From positions 1-14,730 of the forward strand of contig CAYJRR010000111.1 of assembly GCA_964372275.1 (NCBI GenBank): a stretch of DNA of 14,730 nucleotides. Direction: 5' to 3'. Under the pieces are notes generated by a model. It ran no database searches and was not told where the DNA came from. It worked only from the letters and a program-made list of their open reading frames with translations. A program made the translations under genes and the position numbers. Shown here piece after piece: positions 6,469 through 14,679 of the stretch (position 1 is the first letter of the stretch; each line of letters begins with the position of its first letter). Origin of the DNA: CAYJRR01 sp964372275 [NCBI: uncultured bacterium]. GTDB lineage: Bacteria; CAYJRR01.

Positions 6469-6496
6469 GCCGATTCGGGCCGGCAAGGAAATCGGC
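6469..6496 (-). terminator. Possible hairpin between two leftward genes
   Basis: GCCGATT (6469-6475) pairs with AATCGGC (6490-6496) around a 14-base loop, 20 bases downstream of the stop of the small two-TM gene and upstream of the lipoprotein gene. The loop repeats GGCCGGC elements found just outside. There is no T-run on the minus strand, so it may be a weak terminator, an attenuator or a protein site. Confidence 0.3.
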
Positions 6497-6516
6497 CGGC
6501 AAACCGATGGACGGCG

Positions 6517-6822
6517 TCAGTTCTCGCCGCGGGCCGCGGCCGCCTCCCGGGCGCGGCGCTTCATGGCGCGGTCCATGTACCCGTAGCCGATCAACAACGA
6601 GAAGAAGACCGGCGACGCCGCGATGAGCGCCATCACCGGCTTGAAGTAGGCGGCAGCCCGGAGAACGGCGGCGAAGAAAGTGTCGAGCCGGTCGATCCGG
6701 ACCAGGAGGAGGAAGAGGACCAGCGCCGTCCCCAGCGAGAGCAGGCTCGTCATCACGAACGCCTTCAGGCGCGCGCCGCGCTGCAGGTAGGGCTGATCGA
6801 GGTCGGGGCGGGTCGTCGCCAT
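6517..6822 (-). CDS. Small two-TM membrane protein of unknown function
   Basis: 101 residues from ATG 6822. Two clear membrane helices: about 20-42 (LKAFVMTSLLSLGTALVLFL) and about 60-82 (KPVMALIAASPVFFSLLIGY), linked by a short RIDRLDTFF loop. The C-terminus MKRRAREAAAARGEN is strongly basic, so both ends should face the cytoplasm with a short external hairpin. In-frame extension to 6909 adds only unlikely Arg/Pro-rich residues overlapping the next gene. The ribosome site is weak. Neighbours are a metallopeptidase and a lipoprotein, both in the same direction. No family recognised. Confidence 0.72.
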   Translation of the reverse strand: MATTRPDLDQPYLQRGARLKAFVMTSLLSLGTALVLFLLLVRIDRLDTFFAAVLRAAAYFKPVMALIAASPVFFSLLIGYGYMDRAMKRRAREAAAARGEN

Positions 6823-6883
6823 GGCGCGCCGTCGGACCGCACCTTGTAGCCAAGCCCGGGGGGGGAGGTCAAGAGCGTCGCGG

Positions 6884-8242
6884 CTACTTCCAGGCCGCCA
6901 CCGCGGCACGCTTGGCGGTCGCGGCGTCGGGCGCCCCGGCGATGAGAACGACCTCGCGGTCGCGGATTTCCAGCCGGATCACCTCGTTCCCGCCGGTTTC
7001 CAGCTGGATCTCGCCGGCCTTGGCCCCGTCCCGCGGCGGAGCCAGCGCGTACCGCTTCGCCTGCGAGTCGACGACCGCCTCGAAGAACTCGCGCGCGTCG
7101 CGGACACCGTCCCACGTGCTGCGGTGGACGACCATCGTCCCCTCGGACCGGCCGGCCGTCTTGGCGTCGGTGCGGCGAAACGCCCGATAGCGATCGCCGT
7201 CCCAGCCGGCGGCCGCCGCCCGCGCGCGCTCCGCGGCGAGGCGCTCCGCGAGCATCGTCCGGATCACCAGCTCGCCGAGAACGTCGGTGTGAACCTCGCG
7301 CCATCCGTCGAGACGGATCGTCAGCGCGATCTCCGTCGGTTCGTCGCGGGTCGCCTTTTCGTACTTCTCCGGGTGGAGCACCTGCTCGGTCGAGGTCGGA
7401 AGATCGCCGTAGAGCGCGCTCACCGAGCTCCACCCACGGCTCGCTCGTGCGCGCGACACGAAGTCGGCGCCGTCGGCGTACGGGAAGAAAAGCGCCTCCT
7501 GAAAGTACGCCGGCGCCGTGCGGAAGACGGGGTAGTCGGGGGAGGCCATCGATCCCCGGAGGACCGGTCCCAAGGGCCGCGAAGAGAGGTCGGTTCCCGT
7601 CTTCCGGCCGAGGTAGGCGAACATCGCGACGACCGCATCCCCCTCGACCACCGCCTGCCGCGCCGACGTGGCGTCGGAGTTGGTCGGGATCGGCGTCAGG
7701 AACGGGCGCAGGTCGAAGCGCTGGTCCTGCAGCGCGTGGGTCAGCTCGTGCGCCATGATCGGCGCCTGCATCGACGCCTGCATCCAGGCCGCGATGAAGA
7801 ACTTCTTCTTGAACGGGTCGTAGTAGCCGGCGACCTGCTCGCCGTAGAGACGGAGGAGAAAGTCGCGGAGATCGATCGACTCCGGGATCGCGCCGAGACG
7901 CTTGAGCGCCGCCTCCTGCCCGACGAGCTCGTCCTCCTTCATCTCCTCCTTCAGGCGGGAATCGACGTAGGAGACGATCTGCGCGCGTGTGGCCACCTCC
8001 ATGGCGACCGGTCCCTGGATGGGGAGCTCGCGGATGGAGGCCATCTCGCCGAGGATGGTGGTGGCGAGGGACTCGAGCTCGGCGGCGCCGGAGACGGCGG
8101 GAGGGGGCGGGGCGCGGGGCTTCTCGGGACGGGCGGAGGAGGAGAAGGGGAGGAGGAGAAGGAGAAGGAGGAGGGAGGAGGTTCGAGGAGAAGGAGGAGG
8201 AGAAGGGGGGAGAAAAGAGGAGGGGGCGGGGCGGGTGGGCAC
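6884..8242 (-). CDS. Secreted HEXXH zinc metallopeptidase
   Basis: 452 residues from GTG 8242. The N-terminus is a signal peptide with an unusual Leu run at residues 24-31, followed by a Pro/Ala linker. The catalytic site is HELTH (165-169), two zinc-binding His and the general-base Glu; VVEGDA (198-203) offers Glu200 as third ligand, as in gluzincins of the 'AHELTHALQDQ ... EGDA' type common in Myxococcota, Acidobacteriota and Planctomycetota. The preceding GYYDPFKKKFFIA is also typical of this group. Substrate unknown; it should act in the periplasm or outside the cell. No internal ATG, GTG or TTG exists before Met67, so GTG 8242 is effectively forced, although there is no Shine-Dalgarno before it. 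It follows the barrel gene by 28 bases and is probably in its operon. Confidence 0.8.
   Translation of the reverse strand: MPTRPAPSSFLPPSPPPSPRTSSLLLLLLLLPFSSSARPEKPRAPPPPAVSGAAELESLATTILGEMASIRELPIQGPVAMEVATRAQIVSYVDSRLKEEMKEDELVGQEAALKRLGAIPESIDLRDFLLRLYGEQVAGYYDPFKKKFFIAAWMQASMQAPIMAHELTHALQDQRFDLRPFLTPIPTNSDATSARQAVVEGDAVVAMFAYLGRKTGTDLSSRPLGPVLRGSMASPDYPVFRTAPAYFQEALFFPYADGADFVSRARASRGWSSVSALYGDLPTSTEQVLHPEKYEKATRDEPTEIALTIRLDGWREVHTDVLGELVIRTMLAERLAAERARAAAAGWDGDRYRAFRRTDAKTAGRSEGTMVVHRSTWDGVRDAREFFEAVVDSQAKRYALAPPRDGAKAGEIQLETGGNEVIRLEIRDREVVLIAGAPDAATAKRAAVAAWK
8135..8226. repeat. Polypurine/polypyrimidine tract inside the signal-peptide codons
   Basis: On the plus strand 47 consecutive purines (8135-8181) are broken only by TTC (8182-8184) and followed by 42 more purines (8185-8226), mostly GGAGGA and GAAGGA units. 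The minus strand codes the metallopeptidase signal peptide with CTC, CTT, TCC and CCT codons. Long mirror-like purine runs of this kind can form triplex DNA and are prone to replication slippage. Confidence 0.75.
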
Positions 8243-8270
8243 GGGGAGGAATCTAGCACTCGCCGGGGGG

Positions 8271-9707
8271 CTAGAGATGGGACTCGACCTTGACGTAGGC
8301 GAGCGACGGGGTCGCCGGGGTGCCGAAGGTGGTCCGGTCGGTTCCCTGGGGGAGGAGGAGGCCGGCGCGGAGGGAGAGGTGGTCGTTCGACCAGCCGGCC
8401 TCGGGGGCGAGGAGGCGGCTGCCGTCGTCGAGGGCGTGCACGGCGAGGAGGCGGAGCCGGAGGCGCTCGCGGAAGAGGGGGCGCTCCACGACGGCGACGG
8501 CGTAGTTCCCCTGCGCGTCGGCGCCGAACTCGTCGAACAGGCCGTGTACGGCCTGCAGGCTGACGTAGGAGCCTGCCGCGCCGTGGCGCTCGAGGCCGGC
8601 GGCGGCGCGAGGGTAGGAACGCTCGAACGCGACGCCGTCGTCCGGAAGCGAGGCGACGAGGATTCGCCGGCGGATCGGCACCGGATCGACCCAGACCCCT
8701 TCCGCCCACCAGCCGACGGCGCCGGACCGTCCGAGCGGGATCTCGCCGACGGCTTCGCCGCCGAAAACGGAGATCCGTGGATGGACCAGCGTGAGCTCGG
8801 CGTCGAGGGCGCGCGCGGCGAGGTCGACCGTCACGTCGGCGGTGGCGAGCTGCGGGAGCGGCGTGCGGCCGTGGTAGGCGACGGCGGCGAGGTCGACCCG
8901 GAGCGCGGGAACCGACGTCGAGAGACGCGCGGCCGCCTGGGCGTTGGCGGGGGTCGAGGCCGGCAGGTCGTGGTTCGCCGCGAGCCGGATCGAATAGGAG
9001 GGATCGTCGGCGATCGCGCGCGCGGCCTCCGCGAGATCGCCGTCGACGCCGCCGCCGGCCAGGCCGGCGCGAAGCAACTGGCGGGCGTCGAGCGACGGCA
9101 GCAGGGCCGGACGGAACCGGGGGACCGCGATCGCGTCCAGTCGGACCGATCCGAGGTCGACCTCCGCGCGCAGCATCTCGTTTCCGGTCGGAGATCCGAA
9201 TCGGAGCGGATCTTCCAGATCCGGGGGGCTGACCACCGACGTCGGATTCACGAACAGCCCGCCGCCCCATCGGACCGTCTGGCGCCCGGCGCGCAGCCGG
9301 ACCCGGCCATCGAGGAGCGGTTCGACCTCCGCGAAGGCGGCGTCGGCGTCGACGCGGAACGGGTCGAGGGGACCCGCGCCGTCGAGGACCGCTCGTTCGT
9401 CGGGCCGCATCCGCCCGAGCCAGTGGATCCGCGCGTCGACGACGGCGCGCAACGAGGACCGCAGGAACGGGACCGGAGCGGAGTCGGCGCGGACGGCGAA
9501 GGTGAGCCGTGGCGCGATCGGCGCCGCCGGCACGGGGGCGACGGCGGCGCGGAAGTCGGAGGCGAGCGACGCGTGCAGGGTGGACGGGAAGGTGGACGAC
9601 GTCGCGTCGGTGGCGCCGGCCGGCGGCGTCTCGCCGTCGGCCGGGCGCGCGGCGTGGCACGTCACGAAGGCGGCGGCCAGTGCCGCCGCCGCCCGCGAAC
9701 GTCTCAC
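8271..9707 (-). CDS. Outer-membrane beta-barrel protein, porin-like
   Basis: 478 residues from GTG 9707. A signal peptide covers about residues 1-24 ([18 protein letters not shown]), then a Thr/Ser/Ala-rich stretch. The rest alternates hydrophobic and polar residues in amphipathic strands with short Asp/Gly turns, as in outer-membrane barrels: [49 protein letters not shown]. The block [20 protein letters not shown] (140-159), then [12 protein letters not shown], resembles the GRQxVxWG...NP...P.D pattern of DUF1302-type barrels found near transport genes; that link is tentative. The last residue is Leu rather than Phe, which is less usual for a barrel end. No TonB plug is seen. Likely a channel or passive porin. 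The ribosome site is a G-rich tract ending in GGGAG next to GTG. Confidence 0.68.
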   Translation of the reverse strand: MRRSRAAAALAAAFVTCHAARPADGETPPAGATDATSSTFPSTLHASLASDFRAAVAPVPAAPIAPRLTFAVRADSAPVPFLRSSLRAVVDARIHWLGRMRPDERAVLDGAGPLDPFRVDADAAFAEVEPLLDGRVRLRAGRQTVRWGGGLFVNPTSVVSPPDLEDPLRFGSPTGNEMLRAEVDLGSVRLDAIAVPRFRPALLPSLDARQLLRAGLAGGGVDGDLAEAARAIADDPSYSIRLAANHDLPASTPANAQAAARLSTSVPALRVDLAAVAYHGRTPLPQLATADVTVDLAARALDAELTLVHPRISVFGGEAVGEIPLGRSGAVGWWAEGVWVDPVPIRRRILVASLPDDGVAFERSYPRAAAGLERHGAAGSYVSLQAVHGLFDEFGADAQGNYAVAVVERPLFRERLRLRLLAVHALDDGSRLLAPEAGWSNDHLSLRAGLLLPQGTDRTTFGTPATPSLAYVKVESHL

Positions 9708-9735
9708 CTCCCGCCCCCGTCGCCGTCGCGTCCGG

Positions 9736-10644
9736 TCACGACAGGAAGAAGCGGCGCATCCGCTCGACGGTGTCGAGGGCGCGCTGGTAGTCGGGATTGC
9801 CAGGGTCGAGCGAGAGCGCGACCTTGAAGCCGATCGTCGCCGCGAACAGCCGCTGCGCGTCGAGCTGCGCCCGGGCCTCCTCGAACCTTGCCCGCGCCGC
9901 GGCGCGACGGAACGTCGCCGTTTCCTTGATGCCGGCCTGTCGATCGTAGGCGTCGCGGCGGTCGGAATCGGCCAACGTCTCGAGCGCCTGCTCGAGCAAC
10001 GCCCGCGCCTCCTCCACCTTCGCCTGGATCTCCGGCGAGCGGATGCGGCGGAAGCGCTCCGGCAGGAGATCCTTGGATCGGCGCGCGTGCAGCGCCTGGA
10101 TCGACGCCGGCGTCGCGGTGACGGGATCGGCGCCGAGGACGTCGTACAGGTTCTGCTTCCGCGCCTGGGCCAGGAACTGTTCGAGGCGCGTCACGTCTTC
10201 GATGTCGCCGGCGTCGAGCTCCGGCGTCGGCGCGGCGGGTACCGACACCTCGCGCGAGGTCGGCGCGGCGAGCCCGGACGGGTCGGCCTCGAGCCGGCGG
10301 ATCTCGTCGAGGATCTCCGCCGCTTTCGGTCGCGGATCGCCGGCCCCCAGATCGAGGAAGGCGATCCCCATCCCAGGCGGGCTCTCGTCGGTGGCGCGCG
10401 AGGGTTCGATCACCCGCATCACCTCGGCATCGAACGAGAAGGGGCGGCGGGTCCGCGGCGCGATGATCGACAGTCGCAGACGGCTGCGGACGGGGAACGG
10501 CTTCAGCGTCCGGACGAACGCGCCTGTCGGCGAGAGGTCGTGGACGTAGTCGTTGGGATCGGTCTCCCGCCCGTCGATGCGGAAGGCGAGCCACGCGTCC
10601 AGTCGTGCCGCCCGGCGGCGCTCGGCCCCTCCCGACCCGGTCAT
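9736..10644 (-). CDS. PilZ domain / degenerate J-domain / TPR-like protein
   Basis: 302 residues from ATG 10644. Residues 8-100 are a PilZ domain with both c-di-GMP contacts: RRAAR (10-14) and DLSPTG (36-41, DxSxxG), ending in [11 protein letters not shown] linker follows, then about 162-236 resemble a J domain: [20 protein letters not shown], a second helix [12 protein letters not shown], and the end [11 protein letters not shown]. The HPD tripeptide needed to stimulate Hsp70 is missing, so it probably does not act as a DnaJ. The C-terminal 240-302 form a TPR-like helical pair ([20 protein letters not shown]). PilZ joined to J-like and TPR parts is known from Myxococcota. Likely a c-di-GMP-responsive adaptor. 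It is divergent from uvrA and separated from it by 57 bases. Probably first gene of the leftward run ending at 5910. Confidence 0.78.
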   Translation of the reverse strand: MTGSGGAERRRAARLDAWLAFRIDGRETDPNDYVHDLSPTGAFVRTLKPFPVRSRLRLSIIAPRTRRPFSFDAEVMRVIEPSRATDESPPGMGIAFLDLGAGDPRPKAAEILDEIRRLEADPSGLAAPTSREVSVPAAPTPELDAGDIEDVTRLEQFLAQARKQNLYDVLGADPVTATPASIQALHARRSKDLLPERFRRIRSPEIQAKVEEARALLEQALETLADSDRRDAYDRQAGIKETATFRRAAARARFEEARAQLDAQRLFAATIGFKVALSLDPGNPDYQRALDTVERMRRFFLS

Positions 10645-10660
10645 GCCGCCATGCTAGCAG

Positions 10661-10689
10661 TTTTGCCCGGGCGGACCGTTGGCTATAGT
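10661..10689 (+). promoter_or_regulatory. Candidate uvrA promoter with a very short leader
   Basis: TATAGT at 10684-10689 matches a -10 element, with TTTTGC at 10661-10666 seventeen bases before it as a weak -35. Transcription would start near 10695-10697, only about six bases before the uvrA ATG at 10702. No Shine-Dalgarno lies before that ATG, which fits a leaderless or near-leaderless mRNA. No clear LexA box of the CTGT-N8-ACAG type is visible in the 57-base gap. Confidence 0.38.
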
Positions 10690-10701
10690 CCCCCGCTTCC
10701 G

Positions 10702-13566
10702 ATGGGCATCGACCGGATCGTCATCCGCGGGGCGAGGGAGCACAACCTCAAGAACCTCGATCTCGAGATTCCGCGGGATCGGCTCGTGGTGGTGACCGGC
10801 TTGTCCGGTTCCGGGAAGAGCTCGCTCGCGTTCGACACCATCTACGCCGAAGGGCAACGCCGCTACGTGGAGAGCCTCTCCGCCTACGCGCGCCAGTTCC
10901 TGGAGCAGATGGGGAAGCCCGACGTCGACGCCATCGAGGGGCTGTCGCCGGCGATCTCGATCGAGCAGAAGACGAGCAGCCGCAATCCGCGCTCCACGGT
11001 CGGCACCGTCACCGAGATCTACGACTACCTGCGGCTCCTGTTCGCGCGGGTCGGCGTGCCGCACTGCTACCGGTGCGGAAAGGAGATCCGCAGCCAGACG
11101 ACGACCCAGATGGTCGACAACCTCCTCGCCCTGGGCGAGGGGACCCGGATCCATCTCCTGGCCCCGGTCGTTCGCTCCCGGAAGGGGGAGTACCAGAAGG
11201 AGATGCGCGACTGGGCCAAGGCCGGCTTCGTGCGGGTCAAGGTCGACGGCGAGGTGCGGGAGCTGTCGGAGGAGATCCGACTCGACAAGCAGAAGAAGCA
11301 CGACATCGACCTGTTCGTCGACCGGCTGGTGGTGAAGGCCGACCAGCGGGTGCGGCTCACCGACTCGGTCGAGACGGCGGTGAAGCTCGCCGAAGGGCTG
11401 CTCAAGGTCGAGGTGCTGGGCGCGGGGACGACCGTCGCGCAGACGTTGCGGATGTCGGAGCGGTTCGCCTGCGTCGACGACGGGATCAGCTATCCCGAGC
11501 TCGAGCCGCGGATGTTCTCTTTCAACAATCCGCACGGCGCCTGCCCGGAATGCGACGGGCTCGGCGCGCACATCGTCTTCGACGCGGAGCTGGTGCTCGA
11601 CCGCGACAAGAGCGTCAAGGACGGCGCGATCCGCCCCTGGGCGCGGGACGGGGTCCCGGCGGCCTTCCTCAAGGGGGTCGACCGGATTGGCGAGGAGCAC
11701 GGCTTCGACCGGAACACGCCCTGGAAGAGGATCCCGGCCCGGGCGCAGCGCCTGCTGCTGGGCGGCGGTGCGCGGGCGGGCGGCGCGTCCGACGTCGCCG
11801 CCCACGGGGAGCTCAGGGGGTTCGTCCCGCTGCTCGACCAACTAAAAGAGCAGTACGACGGATCCTGGGAGTGGCAGAAGGCGATCCTCGAGGGCTACAT
11901 GACCGACCGCCCCTGCGAAAGCTGCCAGGGGAACCGGCTGCGCCTGGAGGCGCGACACGTGCGGGTCGGGGGGAAGGCGATCCACGAGGTGACCGCGCTC
12001 TCCATCCTGCGCGCCCGGGAGTGGTTCGACGCGCTCCAGCTTCCGCCGCGGGACCGCGAGATCGCGCGGCGCATCCTGAAGGAGATCCGTGAGCGCCTCG
12101 GGTTCCTCACCGACATCGGACTCGACTACCTGACGCTGAACCGCGGCAGCGCGACCTTGTCCGGCGGCGAAGGGCAGCGCATCCGCCTGGCGACGCAGAT
12201 CTCGACCAGCCTGGTCGGCGTCCTCTACATCCTGGACGAGCCGTCGATCGGACTGCACCAGCGGGACAACGCCCGCCTGTTGGCGACGCTCAAGCGGCTC
12301 CGCGACCTGGGCAACACCGTCCTGGTGGTGGAGCACGACGAGGACACGATCCTCGCCGCCGACTTCGTCGTCGACCTGGGACCGGGGGCGGGGAAGCAGG
12401 GGGGCGCGGTCGTCTTCGCCGGACCGCCCGCGGAGCTGCTGCGCACCCCCGGTTCTCTCACCGCCGACTACCTGGCCGGCCGGATGGCGGTGCCGGTGCC
12501 GCCGGCGCGGCGCAAGGCGAAGGAGGGGAAGGTCCTCACGGTGCAGGGGGCGAGGGCCCACAACCTGCGGGGCGTCACCGCCCGCTTCCCGCTCGGCACC
12601 TTCACCGTCGTCACCGGCGTCTCCGGGTCCGGCAAGTCGACGCTGGTGCTCGACACGCTGTTCCGCGCCGTCTCCCAGCGGCTCTACCGCTCCAAGGAGA
12701 CTCCCGGCGCCTTCGATCGGATCACCGGGATCGAGCACGTCGACAAGGTGATCGACATCGACCAATCGCCGATCGGGCGCACCCCGCGCTCGAACCCGGC
12801 GACCTACACCGGGACGTTCGCGCACATCCGCGACCTCTTCGCGCAGCTCCCGGAGTCGAAGGCGCGCGGCTACAAACCGGGCCGGTTCAGCTTCAACGTC
12901 AAGGGCGGCCGCTGCGAGGCTTGCTCCGGCGACGGGCTGGTGAAGATCGAGATGCACTTCCTCCCCGACATCTTCGTGAAGTGCGACCAGTGCGACGGGC
13001 ACCGTTACAACCGCCAGACGCTGGAGGTCCGCTACAAAGGAAAGAACATCCAGGAGGTCCTGGAGATGACCGTCGCCGAGGCGCGGGAGTTCTTCGACAA
13101 GGTCCCGCCGCTCCGCGCCAAGCTCCAGATCCTGGAGGAGGTCGGTCTCACCTACATCCAGCTCGGCCAGCCGGCGACCACCTTGTCGGGCGGCGAGGCG
13201 CAGCGGATCAAGCTCGCCAAGGAGCTGTCGAAACGGGAGACGAGCCGCACCCTCTACATCCTCGACGAGCCGACGACCGGGCTGCACTTCGCCGACGTCC
13301 ACAAGCTGCTCGAGGTCCTGAACCGGCTGGTCGACGCCGGCAACACCGTGGTGGTGATCGAGCACAACCTCGACGTGATCAAGGTCGCCGACCACGTCCT
13401 CGACCTCGGCCCCGAGGGCGGGGACCGCGGAGGGGAGATCGTGGCGGAGGGGACACCGGAGGAGGTGGCGAAGGTTCGGGGGAGTTTTACGGGGGAGTTT
13501 CTGGCGAGAGTACTCGCCAAGAGTGCGGGCGGCACCCGGGCCCGAAGCGGCCGCGCGGCGTCCTGA
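10702..13566 (+). CDS. uvrA: UvrA, excinuclease ABC damage-recognition ATPase
   Basis: 954 residues (family about 940-970). UvrA dimers scan DNA with UvrB, find bulky lesions and load UvrB for dual incision by UvrC. Both ABC modules are complete: Walker [10 protein letters not shown] from about 33, signature LSGGEGQR 486-493, Walker [12 protein letters not shown] 508-518; and Walker [10 protein letters not shown] 639-647, signature LSGGEAQR 828-835 and [11 protein letters not shown]. Zinc sites are present: C122/C125, C281/C284 with C405/C408, and the DNA-recognition finger C738xxC741-x19-C761xxC764. ATG 10702 begins [20 protein letters not shown], the conserved N-terminus; the same frame is open far upstream but only as antisense to the neighbours. 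No Shine-Dalgarno is seen. The C-terminal tail after LARVLAK is basic and variable, as usual. The stop lies in the first bases of an inverted heptad element. Confidence 0.97.
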   Translation: MGIDRIVIRGAREHNLKNLDLEIPRDRLVVVTGLSGSGKSSLAFDTIYAEGQRRYVESLSAYARQFLEQMGKPDVDAIEGLSPAISIEQKTSSRNPRSTVGTVTEIYDYLRLLFARVGVPHCYRCGKEIRSQTTTQMVDNLLALGEGTRIHLLAPVVRSRKGEYQKEMRDWAKAGFVRVKVDGEVRELSEEIRLDKQKKHDIDLFVDRLVVKADQRVRLTDSVETAVKLAEGLLKVEVLGAGTTVAQTLRMSERFACVDDGISYPELEPRMFSFNNPHGACPECDGLGAHIVFDAELVLDRDKSVKDGAIRPWARDGVPAAFLKGVDRIGEEHGFDRNTPWKRIPARAQRLLLGGGARAGGASDVAAHGELRGFVPLLDQLKEQYDGSWEWQKAILEGYMTDRPCESCQGNRLRLEARHVRVGGKAIHEVTALSILRAREWFDALQLPPRDREIARRILKEIRERLGFLTDIGLDYLTLNRGSATLSGGEGQRIRLATQISTSLVGVLYILDEPSIGLHQRDNARLLATLKRLRDLGNTVLVVEHDEDTILAADFVVDLGPGAGKQGGAVVFAGPPAELLRTPGSLTADYLAGRMAVPVPPARRKAKEGKVLTVQGARAHNLRGVTARFPLGTFTVVTGVSGSGKSTLVLDTLFRAVSQRLYRSKETPGAFDRITGIEHVDKVIDIDQSPIGRTPRSNPATYTGTFAHIRDLFAQLPESKARGYKPGRFSFNVKGGRCEACSGDGLVKIEMHFLPDIFVKCDQCDGHRYNRQTLEVRYKGKNIQEVLEMTVAEAREFFDKVPPLRAKLQILEEVGLTYIQLGQPATTLSGGEAQRIKLAKELSKRETSRTLYILDEPTTGLHFADVHKLLEVLNRLVDAGNTVVVIEHNLDVIKVADHVLDLGPEGGDRGGEIVAEGTPEEVAKVRGSFTGEFLARVLAKSAGGTRARSGRAAS

Positions 13567-13700
13567 AAATGGAAAATGGAAAATGGAAAACCGGCAAACC
13601 GGTAACTCATCGGCGGACCGTTAATCACTTGATCCGGCGAACCGGCACCCCATTGGCCGGTTCTGAATTTTCCATTTTCCATTTTCCATTTTCCGGCAGG
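13562..13700. repeat. Inverted GGAAAAT-heptad element
   Basis: A perfect 25-base inverted repeat made of the heptad GGAAAAT: left arm 13566-13590, right arm 13668-13692, 77 bases apart. Just outside, CCTG (13562-13565) and CAGG (13697-13700) also match as ends. Both arms are followed on the inside by CCGG, so arms of about 30-44 bases align with two small indels (CCGG and TTCTGAA on the right). The loop holds ACCGG-CAAA-CCGGT (13590-13603) and GAACCGGC/GCCGGTTC (13639-13663). The arms are very AT-rich in GC-rich surroundings. It starts at the uvrA TGA and ends in the next gene's ribosome site. It could be a mobile MITE-like element, a terminator or a structured RNA. Confidence 0.8.
13639..13663 (+). 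ncRNA. Hairpin within the heptad element loop
   Basis: GAACCGGC (13639-13646) pairs perfectly over 8 bp with GCCGGTTC (13656-13663), with a nine-base loop ACCCCATTG. With the smaller ACCGG-CAAA-CCGGT hairpin at 13590-13603 it gives the loop of the inverted element its own fold. It is a structural part of the element; a separate RNA product is not shown. Confidence 0.3.
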
Positions 13701-13708
13701 GCGCCTCG

Positions 13709-14197
13709 ATGATCATCCTCGAGCCGTACGCCAAGGCGCTCCTTCTGGCCCACGCCCTGGCTTCCATCATCCTCGCTGGCTCCTCGGGCCATCTCGCTTG
13801 GGAAGCGGTGCATCTCCTCCGGGGCCGCCCGCGAAACGTGTGGCTGGCGCTCGTGCATGCCCGCGTCTCGTTCGGGGCGTTCGTCGCGACCTACCTCCTG
13901 GGGGTGGCGACCTATCCCACCTACCGCGTGCGGGTGCGGTTCGAGCACTTCGACGCGGAGGCTCCGTGGGCGACGAACCTGTTCGACATGAAGGAGATGT
14001 TCGCCGCCTTCGGCCTGGCGGCGGCGGCGGCGCTGTTCGTCGTCAGCTTCGGGCTGACGGCACGCGGACCGGCCGCGGCGGGCGAGGTCGAAGGGATCGC
14101 GCGGCGGACCTTCGCGTCGCTCGCCGTGGTCGTCGCGGCCGTCGTGCTGTTCAACGTCGTCTCGGGGCTCCTCCTTGTCAGCGTCCGCTCGGTCTAG
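13709..14197 (+). CDS. Four-TM membrane protein of unknown function
   Basis: 162 residues from ATG 13709. Membrane helices at about 8-28 (AKALLLAHALASIILAG), 50-72 (HARVSFGAFVATYLLGVATY), 97-117 (MFAAFGLAAAAALFVVSFG) and 135-157. His residues sit at or near the helices (H15, H28, H35, H50), and a conserved-looking external or internal loop YPTYRVRVRFEHFDAEAPWA links helices 2 and 3. Intramembrane His could bind heme or metal, but no family pattern is recognised. The ribosome site is AGGG (13698-13701), seven bases before ATG; its CAGG is the right tip of the inverted heptad element. It overlaps the next membrane protein gene by 23 bases, so the two are coupled and may form a complex. Confidence 0.75.
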   Translation: MIILEPYAKALLLAHALASIILAGSSGHLAWEAVHLLRGRPRNVWLALVHARVSFGAFVATYLLGVATYPTYRVRVRFEHFDAEAPWATNLFDMKEMFAAFGLAAAAALFVVSFGLTARGPAAAGEVEGIARRTFASLAVVVAAVVLFNVVSGLLLVSVRSV

Positions 14198-14630
14198 TGG
14201 AAGCGAGAGCGGCGCGACGCGGGACGGCGCCGCGGACGGCGGAGCCCGCGCCGCGGCCCTGCACCTCGCGGCCTGCGCGGGGCTGATCGGATTCGGGTTG
14301 GCCCTGCTGTGGTCGGCGCGCGGCCTGCCGACGCTTCCGTGGTACGAGCCGCTCGAGCGCCGCTGGATCCTGACCGACGTCGCCCCGACCCACGTCGCGA
14401 TCGACTACTACGGGCGCGTCGGCCTCGCCCTCGCCGCCGGCGTCGCCTCCGGCGCGGTTGCGTGGCGGGTGGCTCGACGCCGCGCGGCGGGCGTGACGCT
14501 CCTGCGCGCCGCGGCGGTGTGGGCCATCGGACTTACGCTCCTCGGCCTGCTTATCTATGGCATCGCGCTCGCGACCCGCGTCGTCGTGCCGCCGCCGCTC
14601 CCGCCCGGCGCAACGGCGGTGGCAAAGTAG
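14175..14630 (+). CDS. Three-TM membrane protein of unknown function
   Basis: 151 residues from TTG 14175. A Ser/Gly/Ala-rich head of about 25 residues is followed by three membrane helices: about 27-48 (ALHLAACAGLIGFGLALLWS), 80-101 (GRVGLALAAGVASGAVAWRV) and 111-134 (RAAAVWAIGLTLLGLLIYGI). Between the first two lies an external-type loop GLPTLPWYEPLERRWILTDV. TTG is the only ordinary start before helix 1, with GGGG (14164-14167) upstream as a poor ribosome site; a CTG at 14259 would shorten the head. It overlaps the preceding four-TM gene by 23 bases, which suggests translational coupling and a joint membrane complex. No family is recognised. Confidence 0.68.
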   Translation: MSASARSSGSESGATRDGAADGGARAAALHLAACAGLIGFGLALLWSARGLPTLPWYEPLERRWILTDVAPTHVAIDYYGRVGLALAAGVASGAVAWRVARRRAAGVTLLRAAAVWAIGLTLLGLLIYGIALATRVVVPPPLPPGATAVAK

Positions 14631-14679
14631 CGGCGCCCGCTCCGGCAGGAAGCGCGGAGAATGCCGACTCGGACGCGGT

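Noticed and set aside
7951-9660. Leftward frame of 569 codons overlapping the barrel and metallopeptidase genes.
   Set aside because: Arg/Pro/Ser repeats from a shifted frame of the barrel gene; no signal peptide or motif.
9502-10701. In-frame extension of uvrA upstream to 9502 (about 400 more residues).
   Set aside because: It is antisense to the PilZ/J-like and barrel genes, is Arg-rich low complexity, and UvrA has its conserved start at 10702.
11842-13395. Leftward open frame of 517 codons inside uvrA.
   Set aside because: Antisense shadow of a fully conserved uvrA, rich in Val/Asp/Leu/Arg as expected from the complement of its codons.
13590-13667. CCGG hairpins considered as a CRISPR repeat or attachment site.
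   Set aside because: No regular spacing or repeated unit with spacers; the pairing belongs to one inverted element and no integrase gene is near.
14631-14679. CTCCG/CGGAG pairing as a terminator after the three-TM gene.
   Set aside because: Only five base pairs and no T-run; likely chance in GC-rich DNA.
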